A DNA stretch of 6,818 nt from assembly GCA_030527065.1 (NCBI GenBank), contig JAUNBO010000039.1:5955-12772 (forward strand), read 5' to 3'. A model generated the notes under the pieces. That model made no database searches and had not been told where the DNA came from. It was given only the letters and a program-made list of their open reading frames with translations. Shown here one piece after another: positions 1 to 6,773 of the stretch. Source of the DNA: Bacillota bacterium. GTDB lineage: Bacteria > Bacillota > Clostridia > Peptostreptococcales > Anaerovoracaceae. The position numbers were made by a program, and so were the translations under genes. Within the stretch, counting starts at the first letter, position 1. Every line of letters begins with the position of its first letter.

Positions 1-86
1 GGATCGAAAAGTGATAAAATATTAAATTACAAGCAGAAAGAGCTTTTTAAAAAGGATCGGATCACGGTAATGAAGGAGAAAGCAAA

Positions 87-692
87 ATGGCACATACAGA
101 TGAACAGCTTTTGAACCAGCAGAAAAAGGAAGCTCCTGAAGCCAAGGACAAACCCCCGAAGTATACAGGCGAAACGAAAGACGGCAAGTATCACGGGCAA
201 GGTGTGTATGCCTGGCCGGACGGCACCAGATACGAAGGCCAGTGGAAAGAGGGCAAGTATCACGGACAAGGCGTCATGGTCTACGCCAACGGCGAGAGAT
301 ACGAAGGCGAATACAAAGACGGTAAAAAGAATGGGCAGGGCGTGTATATCTGGTCCGGCGGCGCAAGATACAAAGGCCAATGGAAAGACGGCAAATGGGA
401 CGGGCAGGGCGTATATACCCTGCCGGACGGCAGCAGATACGAAGGCCAATGGAAAGACGGCGGGGATTACTGCGGCCGGGGGGTCCAGTTTTTCACAAAA
501 GGAGACAGGTATAAATATGAGGGAGAATACAAAAACGGGAAAATTGACGGCACAGGCAAGATGATATATGTGAACGGAGAAATATACGAAGGCCAATGGA
601 AGGACGACAAGCGCTGCGGGCATGGCACATATACTTTTTCAGACGGACGGAAGAAAGAAGGCCAATGGCAGGATGATAAATGCCGGGATTGA
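87..692 (+). CDS. MORN-repeat protein
   Basis: This is a 201-residue protein built almost entirely of MORN repeats. After a charged 25-residue leader with no signal peptide or membrane segment, repeats begin at about residues 26, 49, 72, 95, 118, 144 and 167, with a partial eighth from 190. Each follows the pattern YEGxWKDGKxxGxGxxxxxDGxR with a 23-residue period; the fifth is 26 residues long because of small insertions around GGDYCGRG and DRYK. MORN repeats form elongated beta-hairpin arrays known to mediate protein or membrane-lipid contacts, so a cytosolic scaffold or adaptor role is likely; no catalytic residues are seen. The start is supported by AAGGAG at 73-78, eight bases upstream. 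The gene lies 45 bases upstream of the TIR-Sel1 gene on the same strand and is probably co-transcribed with it. The exact function is unknown. Confidence 0.93.
   Translation: MAHTDEQLLNQQKKEAPEAKDKPPKYTGETKDGKYHGQGVYAWPDGTRYEGQWKEGKYHGQGVMVYANGERYEGEYKDGKKNGQGVYIWSGGARYKGQWKDGKWDGQGVYTLPDGSRYEGQWKDGGDYCGRGVQFFTKGDRYKYEGEYKNGKIDGTGKMIYVNGEIYEGQWKDDKRCGHGTYTFSDGRKKEGQWQDDKCRD
162..692 (+). repeat. Tandem 69-bp MORN-coding repeats
   Basis: Seven full units of about 69 bp (23 codons) and one partial unit run in tandem inside the MORN gene. The block beginning GAAGGCCAATGGAAAGACGG recurs with few changes, for example near 373, 441, 589 and 658. Similarity at DNA level, and not only in protein, suggests fairly recent unit duplication or exchange. 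The fifth unit is 78 bp. Confidence 0.85.
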
Positions 693-737
693 AGCGCATC
701 ACACTGATATTGCGGAATAAGCAGCAGGAGAAATGAT

Positions 738-2768
738 ATGAAACATAAAGTATTTATCAGCTATTCATCGAAGGACAAACAGACGGCGGACATTTTGGTG
801 GAAACCTTGGAGCAGGAGGGCTTTCCGTGCTGGATCGCACCCCGGAATATCCCTGCCGGTACGGTGTGGGCAAAAGCGATCACGGATGCGATACAGGCTT
901 CCAAATACTTTGTGCTTCTCTTCAACCGGAACTCCAACGCTTCTGAGCAAGTGGTCAGAGAAGTAAATCTTGCGATCAAATATTGCGAGATCCTTCTCCC
1001 GTTGAAGATCGATGAAAGCGAGCCCCAAAACGCACTGGAATACTATCTTTCGACAGCACAGTGGGCAAACACGGAATTATTGCCGATAGAAAAAGCGGCG
1101 GAGCAGCTTTGTGTCAGGCTGCGCGCGGTGGAGGACAGTGATGGCAGAGAGCAGGAGCAAGCTGCGGCGGGCCTTGCACCCCGGAAGCAGGCCGTGCTCA
1201 GTCCGTCAGAGAGAAAGAGCCTGGAAAGCCGGGCGGCGGCAGGCGACGCCGAGGCGCAATATGAGATGGGGGTCGCCAGCATCTATGGCGGCGAAAAGAA
1301 AGACGTGCCCAAAGGCGTCCACTTTCTTGATCTGGCGGCGAAGCAGAATCACCCGCAGGCCCAGCTTGCCCTTGCGCGGGTCTATATGGACAAAGAGAAT
1401 GGGATACAGCAGGACCAGAAGGTCATTTCCCAATTGCTCAGGGCAGCGTCGTCCACCTTGCCGGAAGCAATGATGCTCCTTGGGAAATGTTGCAAAACGA
1501 ACCGGGACCGGGCATTCCGCTGTTACTTTGAAGCCGCAATGGCGGGGCTGCCGGAGGCGATGTATCTGACGGGGCTTTGCCTGGAACGGGGGACCGGCCG
1601 GGAAAAAAATATCAGCGCGGCCCTTACATGGTATGAAAAAGCTGCAAACAGGGGACATGAAGCCGCTATGTTTTCGGCAGGCATGTTGAATTATTTAAAT
1701 GAAAATAAAGTGCAGGCTGCCTATTGGTACGGACGTGGGGCGGAGGCCGGCAACAGCAAGGCTATGGACGCCCTTGCCAGGATGTACCTGTATGGAAACG
1801 GCGGCCTTCCCTGCGACAGGAAGCGGGCGGAAGAATTGTTCCGCCAGGCTGCGGCTCTGGAATATGTCCCCAGCATGCGGGCGTTGTATAAGCTCCTTGC
1901 CGAAAGCCGCCCTGCAGAAGCGGCCGCTTTCGCATTGGCGGCGGCAGGGCAGGGCGACGCCTGGGGACAAGTGACCGCAGGATTCGCTTTAAAAGACGGA
2001 AGCGGCATAAACCCGGACCTCAAACGTGCGGCGGAATATTTTCGCAGGGCCGCAGAGCAGGGAGATAAGAGAGGGCAATACATGTATGGGCTGATGCTTT
2101 TGCAGGGAAAGGGCGTCAGGCAGGATGTTGAAACAGGGGCGAGCTGGCTCGTAAAAGCGGCGGAACAGGGTCTGGCGGCAGCGCAGCTGGCACTGGGGGG
2201 ACCCTTTGCCGGGGAAATCGGGGATACCCGGTTATCCCGGAAATGGCTGCTTCGGGCGGCGGCTCAGGAAGAAGCAGAGGCTTATTTTTACCTTGCGAGC
2301 TATTATTCTTCGGGATCAGATTATGCAAAAGTCAAACGCATATTGAAGCAGGGCGCTGTGATGCCCAAAGCGCCCGCTGTTGCGGCCTTGTGGCTGCAAC
2401 GGTATAAAGAGGAAGGCAAATTGAGCGAATCACTGGGAGTAAAGGGCGTAGGCGCGGCTATCAACGTAGAGACTTCCGATTGGAAGGAAGCGAATTGGAT
2501 GAGCGAGTTATGGCAAGCCATGCCCGTATGCTTTTCCGTCGGGGATTACCGCTCTGTGCGGCTTTGCGCAGAACGCTTGCTGACATACGATGTGCTGAAG
2601 GAAAAATACAGGGGTTCCTATCGCATCTGTAAAAGCATTGTGGATCATGAGGACGTCGATACATTGGATCAGGTGGTGCAGTGCATTGACGGTAAGCTCA
2701 AGCTCATACCAGCCTCCGGCGGCGCCCCGGCCGGGCCCGCAGAGGCTCACGGAGACGCTGGGCAGTAA
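738..2768 (+). CDS. TIR domain protein with Sel1-like repeats
   Basis: This 676-residue protein starts with a TIR_2-type domain (about residues 1-130). Its first strand and box-1 motif is KVFISYSSKD; it also has CWIAPRNIPAGTVWAKAI and SEQVVREVNLAI, in which E75 is the likely catalytic glutamate of NAD-cleaving TIR domains. A linker (about 131-168) leads to about eleven Sel1-like helical repeats (about 169-543) of the type GDxxAQYxxGxxxxxGxGVxxDxxxAxxWxxKAAEQ, then an unassigned helical tail ending in low-complexity GGAPAGPAEAHGDAG. Bacterial TIR domains typically hydrolyse or cyclise NAD+, and Sel1 repeats are protein-binding scaffolds, so this is probably a cytosolic NADase or nucleotide-signal enzyme controlled through its repeats. 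AGGAG at 726-730, seven bases before the ATG, supports the start. It sits between the MORN and RyR genes. Oddity: a SEC-C-like motif continues in the +1 frame just past the stop. Confidence 0.95.
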   Translation: MKHKVFISYSSKDKQTADILVETLEQEGFPCWIAPRNIPAGTVWAKAITDAIQASKYFVLLFNRNSNASEQVVREVNLAIKYCEILLPLKIDESEPQNALEYYLSTAQWANTELLPIEKAAEQLCVRLRAVEDSDGREQEQAAAGLAPRKQAVLSPSERKSLESRAAAGDAEAQYEMGVASIYGGEKKDVPKGVHFLDLAAKQNHPQAQLALARVYMDKENGIQQDQKVISQLLRAASSTLPEAMMLLGKCCKTNRDRAFRCYFEAAMAGLPEAMYLTGLCLERGTGREKNISAALTWYEKAANRGHEAAMFSAGMLNYLNENKVQAAYWYGRGAEAGNSKAMDALARMYLYGNGGLPCDRKRAEELFRQAAALEYVPSMRALYKLLAESRPAEAAAFALAAAGQGDAWGQVTAGFALKDGSGINPDLKRAAEYFRRAAEQGDKRGQYMYGLMLLQGKGVRQDVETGASWLVKAAEQGLAAAQLALGGPFAGEIGDTRLSRKWLLRAAAQEEAEAYFYLASYYSSGSDYAKVKRILKQGAVMPKAPAVAALWLQRYKEEGKLSESLGVKGVGAAINVETSDWKEANWMSELWQAMPVCFSVGDYRSVRLCAERLLTYDVLKEKYRGSYRICKSIVDHEDVDTLDQVVQCIDGKLKLIPASGGAPAGPAEAHGDAGQ

Positions 2769-2868
2769 AAAAACCTGTGCATGGTCAAAGCCGGCCACAA
2801 TGGACCCCTGTTTCTGCGGCAGCGGCAGAAAGATAAGGACCAGGGATTTGGAAGGAAGAATACAGTGA
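2764..2868 (+). other. SEC-C-like coding remnant or frameshifted tail
   Basis: In the frame +1 to the TIR-Sel1 gene, this stretch reads open through the TIR-Sel1 stop and encodes MDPCFCGSGRKIRTRD near its end, stopping at TGA 2866-2868. DPCxCGSG[RK]K is the diagnostic first half of the SEC-C zinc-binding motif, normally found at protein C-termini and completed by KYKxCC or KYKxCH. The second pair of metal ligands is absent here. It could be a C-terminal extension of the TIR-Sel1 protein reached by a +1 shift near the A7 run at 2767-2773, the result of a real or sequencing indel, or a decayed fragment. A 22-codon minigene from ATG 2800 is possible but has no clear ribosome site. The TGA overlaps the GTG start of the next gene as GTGA. 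Confidence 0.45.
2850..2858 (+). promoter_or_regulatory. Ribosome site choosing the GTG start at 2865
   Basis: GGAAGGAAG lies about six to nine bases before GTG 2865. The in-frame ATG at 2781 has no purine-rich site before it, and the 28 residues it would add are charged and precede the first membrane helix. The GTG also overlaps an upstream-frame stop as GTGA, a common translational-coupling arrangement. Confidence 0.65.
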
Positions 2869-4661
2869 CATACCAGATAGGGTTTATCGTTTCTTTGGCA
2901 TTGCTTGTGCTGACATTATTGGCCGCAGGAGCATTGGCTAAAAGAAAATACGATCATAAAAAGCTGTTTACCCCGATCAACACAATGCTTGCCGGCGTAT
3001 TTTTGTCCGCCGCCGCAATGTTTATGCCGATTTATTGGGAGCTGTTCGCCGGGGACCTTGGCTGCGGCGTCAAAACCCTTCTCGTATCCGCCCATAATGC
3101 AGTGCGCCTTTTTATGCTGGGCTGTGATTTTGAGTTGATCGTATCGGCCCTTTTGACTGCGCCGGGGTGGGAAGGGCATTGGTATCCGGTGCTTGCCGCA
3201 GTCCTCTATGTGCTTGCGCCCATACTGACCTTCGGCTTCATCCTGTCTTTTTTCAAAAACATCTCCGCCTATATGCAGTATATGGGGCACTGGCGTTCCG
3301 ACGCTTATGTCTTTTCTGAGCTGAACGAGAAAGCCCTCTCCCTTGCCTTAAGCATAAGGGAGACGCACCCCAGGGCCGTGATCCTGTTTGCAGATGCGTA
3401 CGCCGGCAAGAACAAAGAGAATTCTGAACTGATTGAGCAGGCCCAAAGAGCAGGGGCTCTCTGTTTCAAAAAAGATGTGCTGTCCTTCAATCTGGATCTG
3501 CACAGCAAGAGGGCGGAGCTTTCGCTCTTTGTCCTGAGTGAAGACAGTGAGAAAAGCATGGAGCAGACGCTTGGGCTGATGGGCTTGTATAAGAACAGAG
3601 CCCATACCCATCTGTACCTTTTTTCCTCCGATGTGGAAAGCGAGCTCCTGGTAAACGGCACCCAACGGGGGAAAATCAAAATCAGGCGGATCAACGAGGC
3701 CCGTTCTCTGATCAACTGGATGCTCTATGAAAACGGAGAAGAAATCTTTGAAAGCGCCGCAGATATGGGGGACGGAAGGAAGCGGATCAGCGTGTTGATC
3801 GTGGGCCTTGGCAAGCTCGGCTCAGAAATGCTGCGGACCCTGACCTGGTTCTGCCAGATGGATTCCTATGAGGTCCGGCTCAACGCTGTGGACGCCGACC
3901 CTGCTGCAAAGTCCCGCTTTGCGGCTTCCTGTCCGGCGCTGATGTCGGAGAAGTACAACGGCGTATGCGCAGAGGGAGAAGCCCAGTATAGAATAGACGT
4001 CCATGCCGGGGTGGATGCGGAAACCGAAGAGTTTGAGAAGCTTATCCATGAGCTGGAGACTCCCACTTTTGTTGTGGTGGCCCTGGGCAGCGACGAATTG
4101 AATATTTCCACGGCGGTGAAGCTGCGGATGCTGTTTGAACGCAAAGGAGAAAAACCCGTCGTCAGAGCTGTGGTCCAGAGCAATGCAAAGTGTGAGGCCC
4201 TTAAGAACGCCCGCAACTTCCGGGGCGCAGCCTATGACATCATATTGATGGGAGATCTGAGATCGTCCTATTCGGAAAAGGTGATCATAGACTCGGCCCT
4301 TGAGGAAGACGCCCTGGCCAGACATCTGAAATACAGTGACGACGAGGAGGATTTCTGGGCGTATGAGTACAACTACCGCTCCTCTTTGGCGGCGGCCATA
4401 CATAGAAAGATTCGCCTTGCCTGCGGGATCCCGGGAGCGGATAAGAGCAACGAGGAACTGACAGAGCAGGAGCGGGAGATCATTGAGTCTCTGGAGCACA
4501 GGCGCTGGAATGCGTACATGCTCTCTGAAGGCTACGTGTTCAGCGGCACCACGCAGAGGGAAAGCAGAAACGACCTGGCGAAGATGCATCCGGACCTGGT
4601 TCCCTTTTCCCAGCTCTCAGAAGAGGAAAAACGCAAGGACAGCCGGCTGGGGACGAAGTAA
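2865..4661 (+). CDS. Membrane protein with Rossmann/TrkA-N-like and RyR domains
   Basis: This protein has 598 residues from the GTG start; an ATG at 2781 would make it 626. The N-terminal region has hydrophobic segments at about residues 6-25, 36-58, 70-97 (weaker) and 107-130, so three or four membrane helices. A first Rossmann-like region (about 146-290) starts with DAYVFSELNEKALSLALSI, resembling TrkA-N/RCK folds. A second (about 308-470) has the dinucleotide-binding glycine motif VLIVGLGKLG, with an acidic NAVDADP further on. A C-terminal RyR domain (about 495-598) shows EHRRWNAYMLSEGY, KMHPDLVPF and LSEEEKRKD. RCK-type folds bind NAD(H) or nucleotides and gate transport in potassium channels, but no GYG-type selectivity filter is seen here. 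The likely role is an inner-membrane sensor-effector responding to a nucleotide ligand, possibly one made or depleted by the neighbouring TIR protein; that link is inferred from context only. Confidence 0.9.
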   Translation: MTYQIGFIVSLALLVLTLLAAGALAKRKYDHKKLFTPINTMLAGVFLSAAAMFMPIYWELFAGDLGCGVKTLLVSAHNAVRLFMLGCDFELIVSALLTAPGWEGHWYPVLAAVLYVLAPILTFGFILSFFKNISAYMQYMGHWRSDAYVFSELNEKALSLALSIRETHPRAVILFADAYAGKNKENSELIEQAQRAGALCFKKDVLSFNLDLHSKRAELSLFVLSEDSEKSMEQTLGLMGLYKNRAHTHLYLFSSDVESELLVNGTQRGKIKIRRINEARSLINWMLYENGEEIFESAADMGDGRKRISVLIVGLGKLGSEMLRTLTWFCQMDSYEVRLNAVDADPAAKSRFAASCPALMSEKYNGVCAEGEAQYRIDVHAGVDAETEEFEKLIHELETPTFVVVALGSDELNISTAVKLRMLFERKGEKPVVRAVVQSNAKCEALKNARNFRGAAYDIILMGDLRSSYSEKVIIDSALEEDALARHLKYSDDEEDFWAYEYNYRSSLAAAIHRKIRLACGIPGADKSNEELTEQEREIIESLEHRRWNAYMLSEGYVFSGTTQRESRNDLAKMHPDLVPFSQLSEEEKRKDSRLGTK

Positions 4662-4691
4662 GCCGGAGGACTGTAATGCAGATGGAGAAAC

Positions 4692-4696
4692 GGAGG
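4692..4696 (+). promoter_or_regulatory. Ribosome site choosing the ATG at 4702
   Basis: GGAGG lies five bases before ATG 4702. The same frame is open back to an ATG at 4483, but that extension overlaps the RyR gene by about 180 bases and encodes an Arg/Ser/Thr-rich shadow peptide, so 4702 is the real start. Confidence 0.8.
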
Positions 4697-4701
4697 GGAC
4701 C

Positions 4702-5559
4702 ATGAAGAAGCAGGAGATCGTGGAACTGGTGAAGAAAGAAACGGCGGAAAGCGCCCTGAACCATCTGGGGAAGCTGGGGCGGCCGGAGGAGAAGCTGTGG
4801 GGAGAGCCGGAGCTGGGCTTTGCCGCCGGGGACGATCCTCTGTTCCGGGCTTTCAAGGAGGACAACGGGTCCTTTTACTGGACGCCGAAGGAGGCCTTTC
4901 TGCGCCACTATGAGGACGCCTCCGTCCGGGAGGAGGAACTGACGGTCCTCAGCGTGGTCTTCCCTCAGAACGAAGAGACCAAGGCCCTGCAACGGAAGCA
5001 GAAGACAGAGCCGGGCTTGCCCTGGATGTACAGCCGGAACAGCTGGGGGCCTTTTATTCAAGAGCTGAGCCTTACATTGAAGGAGGCCTTTGCGGCCCGG
5101 GGTCTCCGGGCTGCTGCCCTGGACCTGCCGCCGGGCATTCCGGTGAAGCGGTCTGAGCGGTACGGGCCTTGCGCCGCCTGGTCCCACCGCCATGCCGCTC
5201 ACGCCGCCGGCCTGGGGACCTTTGGCCTCTGCGACGGCCTCATCACCCGCATCGGCAAGGCGGTCCGTTTTACCACCTTCATTTTGGAGCAGAGGATAGA
5301 GCCGGACCTGCGGCCTTACACCAGACACAACGAATGGTGCCTCTTCTCTGCGGGCATTCCCTGTGAAGCCTGCATAAAGGCCTGCCCTGCCGGGGCCGTG
5401 ACGGCGGAGGGACATGATAAGGAGAAGTGCTTCCATCATTTGGAGACCATACAGAAAAAGTTCGGCAGCCTGCCGGAACTGGATGCCCGGGTGGAGGTGG
5501 GCTGCGGCCTGTGCCAGGGGGCGGTCCCCTGCCAGAACGGCGTCCCCGGGGGGATCTGA
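4702..5559 (+). CDS. Epoxyqueuosine reductase-like 4Fe-4S protein
   Basis: This 285-residue cytosolic iron-sulfur protein resembles the C-terminal two thirds of QueG. The central SHRHAAHAAGLGTFGL (about residues 161-176), followed by GLITRIGKAVRFTTFILE, is the hallmark of this family. Cluster ligands come next: C213, then CEACIKACP (C221, C224, C228), then the second set GCGLCQGAVPC (C268, C271, C277). QueG itself is usually longer (about 350-390 residues) and reduces epoxyqueuosine in tRNA with a corrinoid cofactor. This shorter subfamily, frequent in Clostridia, is of unproven function and should not be named queG. There is no signal peptide or membrane helix. It lies 40 bases after the RyR gene on the same strand. 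Its G/C-rich third codon positions match the gene after it better than the MORN and TIR genes, so it may be a flanking housekeeping-type gene and not part of the TIR cassette. Confidence 0.88.
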   Translation: MKKQEIVELVKKETAESALNHLGKLGRPEEKLWGEPELGFAAGDDPLFRAFKEDNGSFYWTPKEAFLRHYEDASVREEELTVLSVVFPQNEETKALQRKQKTEPGLPWMYSRNSWGPFIQELSLTLKEAFAARGLRAAALDLPPGIPVKRSERYGPCAAWSHRHAAHAAGLGTFGLCDGLITRIGKAVRFTTFILEQRIEPDLRPYTRHNEWCLFSAGIPCEACIKACPAGAVTAEGHDKEKCFHHLETIQKKFGSLPELDARVEVGCGLCQGAVPCQNGVPGGI

Positions 5560-5642
5560 CCTTTTGTGTCAGCCCGCCTCACTTGAGGGAGCAGCGGCCT
5601 GCCGTTTCCCGGGCGTAAGAGAAGAGAACGGAAAGAGAGAAG

Positions 5643-6758
5643 ATGATCACAAACAAAGAGGCCTATTGCACGGACTTTCAAACAGGTTATAAAGGGAACT
5701 CCATTCTGGTGCGAAGCCGCCTTTCCCATCGGAGCCAGCTTTTTATCAACGGCGTGGAGGTCCTCCAGGGAAACTGGGGGGACGCCAATGTTCTGACGGC
5801 CACGCTGCAGGAGGCCGGCGGCGTCCGCCGGGAGCTGAAGGCGGTGCTGGAGGGGGGCGGCTACACAGAATGCCACATTTATCTGGACGAAGAGCTGATC
5901 TATTCCAGCCAGCAGGACTGGGAGGAAATGGCCGCCGAGGCCCAGGCCCGGGCCAGGCACGAGGAAAAAAAGAGCAAATGGCTTTTGGCGGCGGCTCTGG
6001 TGGTCTCTTTGGCCATGGTGGCCACCTATTCCGTGGGCTTCTTTTTCGCCGCCGACAGCGGTCTGGAAATCCCGGTGGTCACCAAGATAAAGGAAGTGGC
6101 CTGGCAGTGGTTCGGCTGGGGAGACGGCGGCGCCGGGGATGGGGAGCAGACGCCCCCCGACGGCGGAGAAGAAAGCTACAGGAATGCCAGTTACGAGTGG
6201 ACCTACGGGATAGACCAGTGGAACTATGAGCTGAGCATCCCTCTTTCCGCCTATGAATATTTCCGGGGGATAGATCGAAGCGGCATTTATGATTACAGCT
6301 ACTTCGTGGAAGACCCCACTGACGACGCTTACATGGCGGCCCTCACCGACGCCTTCCGGGCGGCTGCCGCAGAGGAAGCGTACAACGACAGGCAGACGGT
6401 GGAATTCATCATCAGCTTTGTCCAGGGCCTGGAATATGTCAGCGACATCATAGGGACCGGCTACGACGAATATCCCAAGTTTCCGCTGGAAACGCTGGTG
6501 GACGAAGGGGGAGACTGTGAGGATTCCGCCATTTTGCTGGCGTCGCTCTTAAAGGAAATGGGCTACGGAGCCGTGCTGATCCAGACGGAGGATCATATGG
6601 CGGTGGGAATAGCGGGGGACGATACCATGACCGGCGTTTATTATGAATGGGACGGCCGGCGGTATTTCTATGTGGAGACCACCTCGCCGGGCTGGATCAT
6701 AGGGGAAGTCCCGCCGGAGGTGGAAGGGCAGGCCGTTACCCTGCTGTCCATCCAATAG
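5643..6758 (+). CDS. Membrane-anchored transglutaminase-like protein
   Basis: This protein has 371 residues. Residues 1-95 form a soluble, probably beta-rich N-terminal domain that I do not recognise. A charged stretch ending RARHEEKKSK leads into one membrane helix (about 113-136); the positive charges put the N-terminus in the cytoplasm. A Gly/Asp/Pro-rich linker (about 157-176) follows, then an extracytoplasmic transglutaminase-like domain (about 200-371) with YPKFPLETLVDEGGDCEDSA containing the nucleophile C292, then DHMAVGI with H318, and YVETTSPGWIIG with E345 as the likely third residue. This fits the bacterial and archaeal transglutaminase-like cysteine-hydrolase group, whose members act as proteases or amidases or have unknown roles. 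The ATG follows a loose purine-rich site, AAAGAGAGAAG. It lies 83 bases after the iron-sulfur gene, with similar base composition. A link to the TIR cassette is not evident. Confidence 0.88.
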   Translation: MITNKEAYCTDFQTGYKGNSILVRSRLSHRSQLFINGVEVLQGNWGDANVLTATLQEAGGVRRELKAVLEGGGYTECHIYLDEELIYSSQQDWEEMAAEAQARARHEEKKSKWLLAAALVVSLAMVATYSVGFFFAADSGLEIPVVTKIKEVAWQWFGWGDGGAGDGEQTPPDGGEESYRNASYEWTYGIDQWNYELSIPLSAYEYFRGIDRSGIYDYSYFVEDPTDDAYMAALTDAFRAAAAEEAYNDRQTVEFIISFVQGLEYVSDIIGTGYDEYPKFPLETLVDEGGDCEDSAILLASLLKEMGYGAVLIQTEDHMAVGIAGDDTMTGVYYEWDGRRYFYVETTSPGWIIGEVPPEVEGQAVTLLSIQ

Positions 6759-6773
6759 CCGCCGGCATACAAT

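Noticed and set aside
43..54. Palindrome CTTTTTAAAAAG upstream of the MORN gene as an operator
   Set aside because: A 12-bp A/T palindrome in an A/T-rich leader is expected by chance, and no matching promoter boxes could be fixed.
27..623. Long - strand open frame (198 codons) opposite the MORN gene
   Set aside because: It is the antisense shadow of the MORN repeats; its hydrophobic repeats (PLAFVS-type) simply mirror the repeated codons, and it has no separate start signals.
2781..2864. ATG 2781 as start of the RyR protein
   Set aside because: No ribosome site precedes it, and the added residues are the frame shadow of the SEC-C-like sequence; GTG 2865 has a strong site at good spacing.
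3822..4589. 255-codon - strand open frame inside the RyR gene
   Set aside because: It lies opposite clearly conserved Rossmann and RyR coding sequence and shows no recognisable domain.
4483..4701. Upstream extension of the iron-sulfur protein from ATG 4483
   Set aside because: It overlaps the conserved RyR domain coding region, and GGAGG supports ATG 4702.
4540..5439. 299-codon - strand open frame opposite the iron-sulfur gene
   Set aside because: GC-rich shadow frame with Arg/Gly/Pro/Leu-rich low-complexity sequence; the + strand gene has clear family motifs.
5404..5538. Unusual spacing of the second cysteine cluster (C-x2-C-x5-C) as a defect
   Set aside because: The CGLCxxxVPC form is, as I recall, normal for this short QueG-like subfamily, so it is not a lost ligand.
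5556..5572. CTGAC/GTCAG hairpin after the iron-sulfur gene as a terminator
   Set aside because: The stem is only five base pairs, overlaps the stop codon and has no following T run.
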